From Nelumbo lutea (lineage: Eukaryota; Streptophyta; Magnoliopsida; Proteales; Nelumbonaceae), in the NCBI GenBank assembly GCA_022828595.1, contig JAKGHH010000007.1, positions 34,038,356 to 34,102,355 on the forward strand: 64,000 nucleotides of DNA. The letters run 5' to 3'. A model generated the notes under the pieces. It ran no database searches, had not been told where the DNA came from, and saw only the letters and a program-made list of their open reading frames with translations. Of the stretch, positions 49,501 to 59,664 are shown piece by piece. Position 1 is the first letter of the stretch; each line of letters begins with the position of its first letter. A program made the position numbers and the translations under genes.

Positions 49501-52500
49501 GTGGTTTCCCCCGACTACCTAGGGGTACAAATGACCTCAATTAAACTGAATGGGGAAAACTACGTTCCATGGGCTAAATCTGTGGAAGTTTTTCTCAAGG
49601 CAAAGTGGAAAGTGAAGCATGTAAAAGATGGGAAGCCACCGACTGACTCTCCAAGGTTTGATGATTGGGAACAAGAAGATGCTCAAATCATGACTTGGCT
49701 GTGGAATTGTATGGAGCCAAAAATAGTGCCAACTTCATGTTCCTTGATACGGCTAAGGATATATGGGAGCATGCTAAGAAGCTATATTCTGGACAAGATA
49801 ACACAACAAGAGTATATAAGCTTTATCAGGAATACTTTGATTTACAACAAGGAACCAAAACACTGGAAGAGTACTATGCCTGCATGAAGAATATAAGGAA
49901 AGAACTCAATGTCGATCATCCCCTCACTCCAGATATTAAAGTCCAGCAACAGCAAAGGGAACAACTAGATGTTACAAGATTTTTAGTGGGGCTGAAGTCG
50001 GAGTATGAACTAGTTAGAGCCCAAATATTAGGGGGCTCTTCTCTTCCTACACTTGAGGAAGTATTCTCAAGGCTTCGCAGAATTTCTTTGGGACAAACAG
50101 AGAACTCCACACAGTCTGATAGATCAGCACTTGTGATAGCTAGAGGGGGTGGACATAGTACAAGAGGGGGAGGTCATGCTCCCCGAGGAGGCCGTGGTAG
50201 TTCCATGATTGGTTGGGGTGGTCATGACTCAGAGGGAGGCCGTGGCAGAGGGAAGAATAACTCTGCAAGGAAGTGTACTCATTGTGGTAGGGAAGGGCAC
50301 ATAGTGAATTTCTATTATGACCTACATGGCCCTCCCTCCAAATGGGCTAATCATGCTGTAGCAGGTGAGGTTGACACCAGTGATAGTAAACAGGCAGACT
50401 GTACTCCTCTCCCATCTACATCTACTTCTGGGAGGGAGATGGTGAGTGTACCGCGTGCTTGGTTCGGGAAGTTCAGTGAAGTGGTGAAGAGTTTTGGAAT
50501 GAAGCAATGCCAGGTTGATCACTCAGTGTTCAGCTATGACTCTGAAGCTGGAAAGATCCTATTAGTGGTCTATGTGGATGATATTGTCATTACTGGCAGT
50601 GACAAATTGGGGATTGGCAAACTAAAGGTATTTCTGCAAAATCATTTCCAAACAAAAGATCTTGGAACATTAAAGTATTTCTTGGGAATAGAAGTTGCCA
50701 GGTCAAAACAATGTGTAAATCTGTGCCAAAGAAAATATGTTCTTGATATATTGGAAGAAACAGGACTGTTAGGTGCAAAACCGGTTGAGACCCTTATGGA
50801 ACCAAATGTTAAGTTGAGCAGTGATACAGGAAAAGTGTTTGAAGATCCTAGAAGGTATAGACGACTAGTGGGGAAGCTGAACTATCTGACTATCACGAGA
50901 CCTGACATATCCTTTACAGTCAGTGTAGTGAGCCAATTCATGCAGAACCCTCGTATACCTCACTGGGATGCAATTCTTAGAATTGTAAGGCATCTGAAAG
51001 GAGCTCCAAGCCGTAGACTATTGTATAAACCTGGAAGAAAACTTAAAGTAGTGGGGTATACAGATGCAGACTGGGCAGGCTCAGTGAATGATAGAAGATC
51101 TACTACAGGCTATTGCACATTCCTTAGAGGAAATCTTGTGACGTGGAAGAGTAAAAAGCAGACAGTTGTGGCCAGAAGTAGTGTTGAACCTGAGTATAGG
51201 GCCATAGCACATACTACCTGTGAGTTAGTGTGGTTGAAGAATCTTCTACATGAAATTGGGTTTCACATGGATAAACCTATGAGGCTGTATTGTGACAACC
51301 AAGCTACACTCCATATCTCATCCAATCCTGTATTTCATGAGAGAACAAAGCACATAGAGGTTGATTGCCACTTTGTGAGGGAGAAGGTCCTTGCTAGAGA
51401 GATAAACACTGAACATGTGAACTCGAATGATCAATGGGCAGATTTGTTTACAAAAGCTCTAAGCTCAGGGAAAGTGAACTATCTATGTAACAAGTTGGGA
51501 TTATATGATATATATTCTCCAGCTTGAGGGGGAGTGTTAAAGTGAGCCGAATAGGGGTAGTTTAGTCATCCCATGTTTGTTAAGTACCTTGCTTATGTGG
51601 CAGTTTTATTAGAGATACTCTGCCCCACACTTAAGTAAGGGCAGTTTAGTCCTTGTAAACATTATTAGAACCTAATAAACATTAGGGGGTCGAATGACTG
51701 GAAGATTAAGCAGTTTCGACTAAACCCTCTTGTTCTCTCTTTCTCTTTTCTTCTTCTTCTTCATCTTCTTCTTCCTTCTCTCCTGGTTCGGGTTACTGTA
51801 GTTGCATTCAAAACAGGTTGGTTTCAGACAATCTGTTTGAAGGTTCAGAATAGGCCCCAATCATATGATTTGTAGCACCAAAATCAATTATCCAAACAGG
51901 AGAAGAGCAATAACTAGAGAACTCACCAAATAGGCCGATAGCAAAAAAGGCAGATGAGATGGTAGAAGATACCAGTTGTTGTATCTCTTCTTTATTCATG
52001 GAAGCAGAGGACTCTCCCTTGGCAATGGGGGTATAGGACATTCGTCCCTCAGACGCTTGATAAGCACGTGGCTGATTCTTCTTCATGGGTCTCTTGGGTG
52101 GACAGATTGGGCAATCTGGAATGATATGTCCATGTTGTTTGCAATATGTGCAGACATTCTTCTTTTTGCAATGAGGCTATATGTCCATATCCTTTACATC
52201 ATAGCATTGAGTTTTAGAAGGGTCCTTTCCACCAGATTTATTATTCCCTCATACAAGAAAAACAGTATCAATCCTTGAATCAGGGTGTTTCCCTTCTATG
52301 TTTGCAGTAGTTAAGAGTCTAGTTTCATACTCAGGTCTCGGCCTCATGAGAAATTGATTAACTTTCCTATTTTCAAAATGTTTCTGCAAATACTTGACAC
52401 ATTCAACAGGATAAGAGGGTTTAGTATGAACAAGTTCATATTTAGCCCAAAGATCAATAAAGCCTGAATAGTATTCTTGAATCTTTTTGTCCCCTTGGCA

Positions 52501-55500
52501 ATAAGCAAAGATTTTAGATTCAATTTAGCATTGTCGTGACATATTGGACTAATGATACACCTTTTTCAAGTAGGCATACATCTCATAGGCAGTCCTTAGT
52601 CCTCTCATAGGAACACTAATGTAAGGCGCAATGGAGCTCAAAATCCATGAGACAAACTTTCCGTTGTCAAGCTTCCATTGTGTATAGGCTTTACTATCAG
52701 CCTCATCCTCATCAGGTTTACTTACAGTCCCATTCAAGTAGCCTTCAAGTCCCTTTCCCTCAACATAGAAATCAAAATGGAACTTCCACATATTGTAGTT
52801 AGTTCCATCAAATTTTATAGGGAGAAAATCTACTTTGTCAGCCATCAAGAATAAATAAAGGCAACCCAGGCAGAAAAGTAGCAACACTGAAATTCAATGA
52901 TCAAGGCTGTTAACCGCTTCACTTAATTCAATAGCAGTTCAAGTCAACAATCCAATCAAGTTTTTTTTTTTTTTTGGCAGCAAGCAGTTCAGACAAACAA
53001 CAATAAATCTGGCCTGGAAGAGAAATATGGTCAAATATCTACAATACAGATTTGCCACTCTGTAGAAGAATCAAAATCCTCCAAGAAATTTATCCAGAAC
53101 AACTCCAACCAGTTGTGTTGACAGTCCAACCTGAAGGTTCCAGGACTGTTGAACTAAGGAGAGGACTGAATGCCCTCAGTATTGAACACAGCTCCTACCA
53201 AGTAACCCTAGGACAGCACAAAGAAAACTAGGGTTGCAAGAGAGATTCACCAACCTGACGTGTGCAGTTTAAATCAGCCACCAATAGGATTCAGATAATC
53301 AGCTTGACAGGGAATGAAGAGGACTATTGAAAGTTTGAAACCCTTCAATCTGAAGCACCAGTAGTCAAGAACAAAATGTTCGAAGTTTGGAGAAGGCCTG
53401 AGAATACACCAGTCCAAGGGAAAACTGCAGCCACCCTTGAGAGAAGACCAGAAGAAGAAGAAAGCTGCTGCTGCCCTAGAGAGATCAGAACTCCTCCAAA
53501 GCTTGACCAATCTTGAAGAAAGCTTCTGAGTTAGAAGAACAGACTAGGGCGACACAATCAATCAGGTTTCTTTGGAAACAGAGGCGTTCCAGGAAGACCT
53601 CTCTTGCCGAAATCTCAGAACAGAGAGCAAGGATTAGGGTTGATCAGAACAGCCCTATCTTCGGACAAAGAACCCAGAAGCCAGCAGCCTTTGAGATATC
53701 AGAAAGAGCATAAAGCAAGAGCTGATTACAGAGCAGCCTGCTCTTATACCATGTCAACAGACCCAGAGCAGAATACAAAATTCTGGGATGAAGAATGGAT
53801 GCTTCAACCCTACCCCAAGGGTCATTTATATAGAAAGTAAAAGTTACAGAAATTACAAAGAGGCCCTTCTAGGGTAACACAATTTAGAGAACTTACAAGG
53901 AGGCCCTTGCAGGACTGAAGTGAAAATAATAATAAATAAGAAAACAATACAATAAGGACTACAATAAAATGGTAAATCAGGGAGTTTCTTCACAAGTTCA
54001 AGAAGGTCTTTAAGAGGAGATGATCAGAAAACATTCCAAATCAAATTTTAGGATCTGGAAAAGAAGACAGTGATCACTAGCTCCTAGGAGTTCAGTAGAG
54101 AAAGTGATTGTCATAGCTTGCTTCTGGACGAGAAAGAGAAGGTTTGTGATGCACTCAATAGTGAAATTTGTATATCATCTGTAGAGAGACTGGGTCGAAT
54201 GGGCCCTAGTGCTCTTTTATTTCTTGTCTTCTTTTGTTAGTTATGTTTATGTTAATGGGCCTGTTAACTCCTTTTTATTCTCTTTGTGTTGTGTTCATGA
54301 GCTGGGCTGCCCCCATTAAGGGAATCTTTGTAATTATGCCCATAATTATTAAATTAATAAAAGTGGTTAGGAGAAAGGAGAGAGAACAGATCGAACTCTC
54401 TTCTCCTTCTCCATTCTTCTCTCATCATCTTCTTCCTCTTCTGATTTCTACTATCTCTTCCTTTTTTCTTCTACTTTCAGCTTGGAATACTTATTTTTAC
54501 TTAGATTGATTTTCTTCTTTACCTACCGTCGATTGCATGGGCATGCTGGCTAAAAATGAAGTTGAAATGGTCATGCCAGAGAATGAGGATAATATAGAAC
54601 TTGGAAATTTTCAGAAATAGTGGTTAAGAATCTCAAGATAGATAAGAAAATGTATCTGAATAGGGTAGTTGAAAAGAAATCAAGGTGAGTAGGAGTTAGG
54701 AATTCTTTTCCTAGGAGTAGCCGAGTAGAAGACTTTGCTAGGAAAGTTCTCTTGGAACTAGAAGAGAAATAAAGAGAAGAAAATTGCAATTCTTCAAATC
54801 CAGAAGCAAATTAGTTATTTGTAGAAGATGAAGGGCAATAAGAAGAGCTTTGGTGTTGGGATATATACTTTGTGGGGTTCTGTTGCTTTGAAGTTTGCTA
54901 ACCATCTGTGTGTATCTGCAAAGCAGTGAATTAGATCTGTGAAAGTTAGTTCAGGTAGGGGATTTGGTTGCTTAAGGTGTTGGTGAGTTTTTAAACTTTG
55001 GTGAGGTACCATTTTTTTCTGGTTTTGTGAATGTGAGCATTGGGGTGTTAGTGGCGTAAGGTAGATAGTATGGTTTGTCTCACTGATTCCTCATAACCTG
55101 AGTTCATACTCATCTGAGTCTTTTTTTCCCTTTTAATAAATTTATTTTTTATTTACTATAAAAACTATTCTCTCCTTGCAAGTTGAAATCTCTAGAAAAG
55201 CTAAGGGCAGGCCAAAAAGGACTTGGTTCAAGTAGTGGGAAATGAAATTAGGGTCCATAATTTAACAATGGATATGATATTGAACAGAGTGGAATGGTGG
55301 AACGTGATTCATGTAGGCAACCCATAAAGTTGGGATAAGGCTTAGTTGAGTTGTAAGTAGACCTGTTCATGGGTCGGGTAACCAGACGGCCCGGCCTGAT
55401 CTAAGTTGGGCTTGGACAAGATTTCAGGCACGCAGGCTTGGGTTCGGGCCTAAAATATCGGGCCTGATTTTTTTCTTTATTTTTCTTGATAGTGTATTAT

Positions 55501-57095
55501 ATTAATAAAAATATAATATATTAATTTTTTAATATAAAAACTTGATAGTGTACTATATTAATAAAAATATATTTTATATAATAAAAAAGTATATATATAT
55601 AATATTTTTTCTTCTCTTTTTTCAAGTAATAATGAGACTTTTCATTATTTTTTTAGGTTTTGAAGTCTTTTAATCTAAATAAAACAGCTTTTAATTGAAT
55701 TAGAAAGGAAAAAAATCTTTTTTTTCCAAATTTCTGGCTGGGCTCGGGTTCAGGCCCAGGCTTCGGACTTTATATGAGGGCCGGGCTCGGACTTGGGCCT
55801 GAGCATATTCTATTAATGTAGAGGCAAAGCCTGGCCCGTGAACAGATCTAGTTGTAAGTTTGTAATCCCTTGCACCAAGTAGTGTTGCTTGCATTCTCAT
55901 TTTAACGTTTAATTTATTCCATTTAGATCAGTTTCAATGTTAGCTAGTTGCTACTTCAACTAGGAAACAAGCTACCCATAAAAAAGAAAGATAAGCTAAA
56001 TTAACCAAATTCTTTTATATAGATAAAACACCACCAAGAAGGTGATTTGCCCTTGAGAAAATTAGATTGTCTTCCTCATATGAAGGCACATGCAGTCATA
56101 CCCTTATTCTCCAACTCACAAGAACCAAAAAAAAAAATGTGCTGGTCTTGTATCTGTCCTATAAATCTTTCATTTTGGCCTCATCAGTATACTACAATAA
56201 GAGGCCATTGTTTAGTACAATGGTATAGAGAGCTACATGTGCCTTTACTTCAGTTTCTGGAAGACTGACTAATTTTTTCCAAAGGTGCCTAGTTGTCTAG
56301 GTGACAAGGCGCACCTTGTTGCTTAGTCTTGCCTTAGCACCTCAGCATCTATGAATCTGAATGAAACTGAACCAAGATTTTACTCAACTTCATTTTACAT
56401 CTTAAACATTTTACCTAGTACAAATAAAATTTGCACTTGAAACAAATGCAGCCAGGAAAACCATAAAGAATTTCATAATTTCTTCTCACCTCATCACTCC
56501 ATGCTTGAGCTTTCAAATTTTGAACAATTTGAGGTAATCCAAGGTCTACCATCTGAGCCCCAAATGTCCCTCTGGAAAGCAAGTTCTTAAGGGTTAAGAC
56601 AACAACCCTCACAACCTAAAACAAATCAACCATTCCAAGTTACTGAAGTTAGTAAACAGAATTAGTTGTTGACACATGTTGAAAATTTAGAAAGCAAAAA
56701 GGGAAAGGTAAAATCATAAGGATATAAATGGGTGAGGAAGCAAAAGGATGGATTACATTCCAATAGGTTGGGAACTTGAAAGTAATAAACAGCATCAATC
56801 TTCCTATGATCAAGAGAAATTTAGGAAGGGAAGGTATAAATTCACATAATGTTTTGTTTTCTACGCCTTTCCCTTGGAACAACAGCTGGTGTGAAAACTA
56901 ACTTGTAGTTACAAAAAGAAAATCTGTAGTGTGTGAAATGAACTCAACCTGCAACAAACTACACCCTACCTTTTCCTTAGTTGAACCTTTAACCACTTCT
57001 ACTAGTCGTGGAAGGGTCCTAGAAGTAGCCAGATACTCCACTGCAGGTTCATAGTATGACAAGAGCCAAACACATAGGCATGTTTCATAAAGAAG
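39470..57095 (-). CDS. VHA-H: V-type proton ATPase subunit H, C-terminal half (partial)
   Basis: Subunit H of the peripheral V1 sector couples V1 to the V0 proton channel and silences ATP hydrolysis when V1 is released. It acts at the tonoplast and endomembranes. Four in-phase exons, 57095-56970, 56615-56490, 41789-41610 and 39718-39470, encode 226 contiguous residues from [10 protein letters not shown] to YASFLQA and a TAA stop, about half of the usual length near 440-450. Boundaries are GT-AG and all phase 0. No stop or frameshift is seen. The 5' exons lie beyond the right edge. The intron 56489-41790 is about 14.7 kb and holds nested copia elements, a hAT MITE and LINE pieces. The intron upstream of 57095 also holds a copia element, so splicing must bridge both. 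Confidence 0.93.
40224..40400 (-). mobile_element. RTE-like LINE 3' fragment, minus strand
   Basis: Reads [18 protein letters not shown], then [15 protein letters not shown] and a stop, the C-terminal end of plant RTE-type LINE ORFs. It is followed by GGATGATGATGATG, the short trinucleotide tail typical of RTE elements. It sits in the last intron of the V-ATPase gene. Confidence 0.7.
41185..41416 (+). repeat. Perfect 116-bp tandem duplication
   Basis: Bases 41185-41300 repeat at 41301-41416 without a difference that I can see. Each unit contains GGTACTGACC and GGTGGGAAAGTTATTTACCC. It lies in the last intron of VHA-H and must be recent, or an assembly artefact. Confidence 0.85.
41610..41789 (-). 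CDS. VHA-H: VHA-H third exon in view
   Basis: 60 codons, [19 protein letters not shown] to TNFEENDFQ, with GT donor and AG acceptor. It includes the strongly conserved [20 protein letters not shown]. Confidence 0.93.
41903..42654. mobile_element. Foldback element of the CAAGGTTTAAAATG type, 752 bp
   Basis: Starts TCAAGGTTTAAAATG and ends CATTTTAAACCATG. Flanked by ATATTAG at 41896-41902 and 42655-42661. The interior has repeated GGAAATATGTTG-like segments and no coding frame. Same family style as 20685-20979 and 38538-38778. Confidence 0.75.
42861..43376 (+). pseudogene. LINE-type RNase H domain, one frameshift
   Basis: Bases 42861-43292 are one open frame holding a plant LINE-type RNase [13 protein letters not shown] (first Asp), TAELNAV (Glu), [16 protein letters not shown] (second Asp). 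Near 43278 the frame slips, and the rest, [17 protein letters not shown] with the last Asp, continues in another frame to the TAA ending at 43376. It is probably the 3' end of a LINE truncated on insertion into the V-ATPase intron, reading against that gene. The reverse transcriptase is absent. Confidence 0.75.
43492..43519 (+). repeat. TA dinucleotide microsatellite
   Basis: About fourteen TA units just after the RNase H relic. The following stretch to 45224 is AT-rich intron with no gene seen. Confidence 0.9.
45230..45472 (-). repeat. 3' LTR of the minus-strand copia element
   Basis: 243 bp. On the minus strand it follows a purine tract near 45473-45482 (TTGAGGGGGAG). Confidence 0.88.
45437..48420 (-). 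pseudogene. Copia pol relic: integrase, reverse transcriptase, RNase H
   Basis: From 48420 downward: [15 protein letters not shown], then the integrase zinc motif (LWHKRLGH with CVSCCLSK), core pieces [14 protein letters not shown] and LDSRGEYSD, and [17 protein letters not shown]. Reverse transcriptase follows from about 46960 ([27 protein letters not shown] at 46651), then RNase H with [28 protein letters not shown] and LYEDNTSA. Many frame changes and stops. The YVDD region is damaged. The last part (46294-45437) is open over 285 codons. Confidence 0.85.
48424..48696 (+). repeat. 5' LTR of the nested copia element
   Basis: Matches 51535-51815 closely but lacks about nine bases near its start. 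Ends TTCAAATCA at the primer site. Leader 48697-49455 follows, with no gene. Confidence 0.85.
49456..51527 (+). CDS. Fused gag-RT/RNase H reading frame of the nested copia element
   Basis: Gag begins at ATG 49456 ([30 protein letters not shown]). A one-base slip near 49727 moves it into a frame that then stays open to 51527, 620 codons if counted from an in-frame ATG at 49665. That frame holds gag ([16 protein letters not shown]), a knuckle [14 protein letters not shown] whose last Cys is Tyr, then at about residue 260 joins [13 protein letters not shown] of reverse transcriptase, with YVDDIVITG, and RNase H ([28 protein letters not shown]). Protease, integrase and the first catalytic Asp of reverse transcriptase are deleted. 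Not autonomous, but the long open frame is unusual for a deletion derivative. Confidence 0.85.
51535..51815 (+). repeat. 3' LTR of the nested copia element
   Basis: 281 bp, TGTTAAAGTGAGCC to TTCAAAACA, with a CTTCTTCTT-rich 3' part. Confidence 0.87.
51816..52845 (-). pseudogene. Copia gag and protease relic of the minus-strand element
   Basis: Gag starts at ATG 52845 ([20 protein letters not shown]) and continues with frame changes through a [11 protein letters not shown] segment. The zinc knuckle region is near 52130. The protease site at about 51870 reads [11 protein letters not shown], with Phe in place of the Ser of the DSGA motif. The nested element cuts it at 51815. Confidence 0.8.
53752..53994 (-). 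repeat. 5' LTR of the minus-strand copia element
   Basis: 243 bp, with AGTTC duplication on its outer side. The leader region 52846-53751 has no convincing gene. Confidence 0.88.
54000..55190. other. Intron sequence with a possible solo LTR (about 54190-54510)
   Basis: No gene recognised. About 54190-54510 has the make-up of a short copia LTR: a GGGCC-rich start, an AT-rich TATA-like region (near 54350) and a CTTCTTC-rich end. I could not place termini or a target duplication. Confidence 0.25.
55191..55345 (+). mobile_element. RTE-like LINE 3' fragment, plus strand
   Basis: Reads [32 protein letters not shown] and a stop: the same C-terminal end as the minus-strand fragment at 40224-40400, in the opposite orientation in the same gene. 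Confidence 0.65.
55358..55850. mobile_element. hAT-type MITE, 493 bp
   Basis: Ends TAGACCTGTTCATGGGTCGG and CCCGTGAACAGATCTA are inverted repeats. An exact eight-base duplication GTTGTAAG lies at 55350-55357 and 55851-55858. Eight-base duplications with TAG/CTA termini mark hAT elements. No transposase. Confidence 0.9.
56490..56615 (-). CDS. VHA-H: VHA-H second exon in view
   Basis: 42 codons, [19 protein letters not shown] to KAQAWSDE, phase 0, GT-AG. Confidence 0.93.
56970..57095 (-). CDS. VHA-H: VHA-H first exon in view
   Basis: 42 codons, [18 protein letters not shown] to VVKGSTKEK, phase 0, GT-AG. Earlier exons are not in the window. Confidence 0.93.
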
Positions 57096-57347
57096 CTGCC
57101 ACAAGAAAACAAGACATGAGTTTCAGGAGATGTGGGAAAGAAAAATAAAAAAAAAACACTTACAAATTCCAGAACCATTTTTATCAGTGACAAGATTTCA
57201 CTAATGAACAATTCAAAAGGAATGATATAAATTCCCAGTCCCAGAACTTACAAGTATGCATGATGTGTACAAGGAAAGATCCATGGGAATAAGTCCAGCC
57301 AACACAAAGAACCCAATTGTAGGCCATGCAACCAGATTAGGAAGTTA

Positions 57348-57709
57348 GGCTCCGTTTGGGAAGAGTGCAAATGCTGCCAGTTCAGTGCATATATGCACTC
57401 TGGTTCAGTTTTTCTGGTGTTTGGTAAGAATGCATTTATGTACTGAAAGTGCAGCTTTCACAAATTTCAAGGCATGTTTGCATCCAAAATGAGAGCAAAG
57501 TATGCAAACTTTGCACTCAAAAGCTGGGCAATCTAAAAAAAGGTAGATTCCATTCTAGGAATTTGTGTTTGCACTCATAACAACTAAAAATCGTTTGGCA
57601 AGAAAGTAAATTTATGAATGCAAAACTAAACCAAGTTTGCATTTGCATGGACCAGAATGCACTTGACACATCTGTATTTGCACTGTATTTGCACTCTTCC
57701 CAAATGGAG
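57348..57709. mobile_element. Tourist-like MITE, 362 bp
   Basis: Ends GGCTCCGTTTGGGAAGAGT and ACTCTTCCCAAATGGAG are inverted repeats with TTA at 57345-57347 and 57710-57712. Resembles the termini of 4876-4994 and 20216-20312. The copia element at 57716 inserted at its right edge. Confidence 0.75.
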
Positions 57710-57715
57710 TTAACA

Positions 57716-58056
57716 TGTATAATATGGGATTTAAATAATTTATCATAGTAGTTAGATAGGAAGTGGGGACCACAGTAGATGTTTTATGTTAGTTGTTAGA
57801 TAGGAAGTGGGGACCACAGTAGTTATGTGAGTACAAATTTTATTATGTTTCTGAGTGTTATATATGCTGTTTTATGTTTTGCCGCCCTATAAGGGCATAG
57901 TTGTCTTTGTACTGTTCTATTATTTTAGTATAAATAATAAGTGAAGGGGGCGGCTAGATTATTGCTCTTTTCTTTTCAACTTCTCTTCTTCTCCTTCTCT
58001 CTCCTCTCTTCAAGAAACTACTTTCTTTCATATTTTTTAATTCAGCAGATTCCTAC
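57716..58056 (+). repeat. 5' LTR of the third copia element
   Basis: 341 bp. Contains a 28-bp segment (GTTAGATAGGAAGTGGGGAC and on) twice, at 57751 and 57795; the 3' LTR has it once. A TATAAATAA box is near 57932. Confidence 0.85.
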
Positions 58057-58541
58057 CTGGTATCAGAGCATCGGCTAGGGTTTCTTGAAGCATTCTCATA
58101 CAGCCCTAGATCAGCCGACTGCATGAAGTAGTAAAGGGCTGATCGATCTGCTATAGATTGCCCAGTTCTTGGAGTTTTTGGTGGGATCTAGACATCAGGA
58201 AGGTGATCTACTGTTCGGCACCAAAATCAAGAAGAACTGGAGTACGGGGAACAATCCCAGAAAAGTTGGACTCTTTGTTTTTGATCTGATCTTGGGCGCC
58301 CAGTATTGTTAGTTTTCTTTTGATTTTCTAAAGAGGGCGGTTTGGTTTCTGAAATTTTCTAGTCCTCCCGGAGTGATCGATTCACTTTTCTCTCTGTTGG
58401 GAGGCGTGGGGAGGAGAGAGATTTCCCTCCAGCTAGGGTTTTCTTCTTCCGGAATGGTTGATTTCTATGTGTGTAGTATTAAATTATTTTTTGAAGGTCT
58501 CCAATCTATTTTTTTTTTACTGTTGAAATGTTTGAAGTAAA

Positions 58542-59664
58542 ATGGAGAGTTGGAATACCGATACGAAATCTACCAGTACTGTGGGACTAGGTGTTGGAGG
58601 TAGTAGTGATATTTTTGGGTCTGGGATCATTACTACAGTAAACTTGATGGTACAAATTATTTGGAGTGGGCACAATTAGCTAAGATGGCTATTGGTGACC
58701 GTGGAAAATTAGGGTATCTCACTGGGGAGGAGAAGAAACCTGATACAGATTCTTCCTGATGGGTGCAAGAGAATTACATGGTAATGTCCTAGTTGTGTAA
58801 TTCTATGTTACCTCATATTGCAAAAAAATTCCTATGGGCTAATACTGCTAAGGAGATTTGGGATGGAGTGACTGAAACCTACTCTCAGAAGCAAAATGAA
58901 GCCAGAGCCTATCAGTTAAGAAATCAGGTGATAAGTATGAAACAAGGAGAAAAACCTCTTGTTGTTTCTCCATGCTGAAAACCCTATGGCAGGAAATAGA
59001 TCACTTAGAAACTGTGGTATAGGAAAGTGTAAATGATGCAGCAACTTATCACAAACTGGTAGAGAGGAATACGGTTTTTGAGTTCTTGGTAGGGCTGAGC
59101 CCTGAATTTGACATTGCTAGGCAGCATATTCTTTCTAGGGAGGGTGTGACACTCTCTCAGGCCTATGCTTTTGTCTCTGGAGAGGAGAGTAGGAGGAATG
59201 TAATGCTGAGACAGCCTAGGATTGACCGGTCGGCTATGGTTGGTACAACAAAACCTAAGTCGAATGGAGACAAGGGGAGTAGTGAGGCTAGAAGGGAAGA
59301 TAAGGACTTGGTGTGTGATTATTGCAAGAAGCCTAAGCATACCAAGGACACTTGTTGGAAGCTTCATCCAAATCTTATGCCTGCTCGGATAAGAAACAAG
59401 AAGGGAAATGCAAATGTAGCCACTACAGGAGAATCTTCAGCCCCTCTCTCCCAAACTGATTGGGGATCCATTGCAGTAGCAACAGTGAGAACAAAATTGG
59501 AGAGGTTTGGACAGCTTATGAGTAAGAAAGATTCACCCAACTCTAGCCTTCCAGATGGACAGCAGAATGCAGGAGCCAACTATACCACTTCCTTTGCACA
59601 TACAGGTAGTTCATATGCAACTACAAATCTTGCATCCACTTCAGGTAAGGAGGGACCTCCCTAG
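58542..59664 (+). pseudogene. Copia gag relic
   Basis: Starts ATG 58542 (MESWNTDTKS) with LDGTNYLEWAQLAKMAIG, then AKEIWDGVTETYSQKQN and FLVGLSPEFDIARQHIL, and a knuckle CDYCKKPKHTKDTCWKLHP that keeps C-x2-C-x4-H-x4-C. At least four in-frame stops. The last part, 59086-59664, is open. Confidence 0.85.

Larger units (their letters stand above)
48424..51815 (+). mobile_element. Nested, internally deleted Ty1/copia element, plus strand
   Basis: A 3.4-kb element with LTRs 48424-48696 and 51535-51815, inserted head-to-head into the pol region of the minus-strand copia. A primer-binding site TGGTATCAAAGC follows the 5' LTR, and a purine tract GAGGGGGAG precedes the 3' LTR. The 5' LTR lacks a few bases at its start, so the target duplication is unclear. 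Protease, integrase and the first half of reverse transcriptase are missing; gag is joined directly to the rest. The LTRs are very alike, so the insertion is young compared with its host. Confidence 0.88.
45230..53994 (-). mobile_element. Ty1/copia retrotransposon, minus strand, split by a nested element
   Basis: Two 243-bp LTRs, 53752-53994 (5') and 45230-45472 (3'), both TGTCAACAG to CTTCACA, are flanked by AGTTC at 45225-45229 and 53995-53999. Removing the nested element 48424-51815 leaves about 5.4 kb, a normal copia length. Order on the minus strand: LTR, primer site (TGGTATAAGAGC), leader, gag, protease, integrase, reverse transcriptase, RNase H, purine tract, LTR. The LTRs differ at about nine sites by eye. 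Multiple stops and frameshifts make it inactive. It lies in the 14.7-kb intron of VHA-H, in the same direction as the gene. Confidence 0.9.

Noticed and set aside
57240..57345. A further VHA-H exon upstream of 57095
   Set aside because: The minus-strand reading gives no match to the expected residues before LLYETC, and no acceptor fits. The next exon must lie beyond the window.
58058..58069. tRNA genes at TGGTATCAGAGC-type sites (also near 21630, 48697 and 53745)
   Set aside because: These are retrotransposon primer-binding sites complementary to initiator-Met tRNA. No cloverleaf surrounds them.
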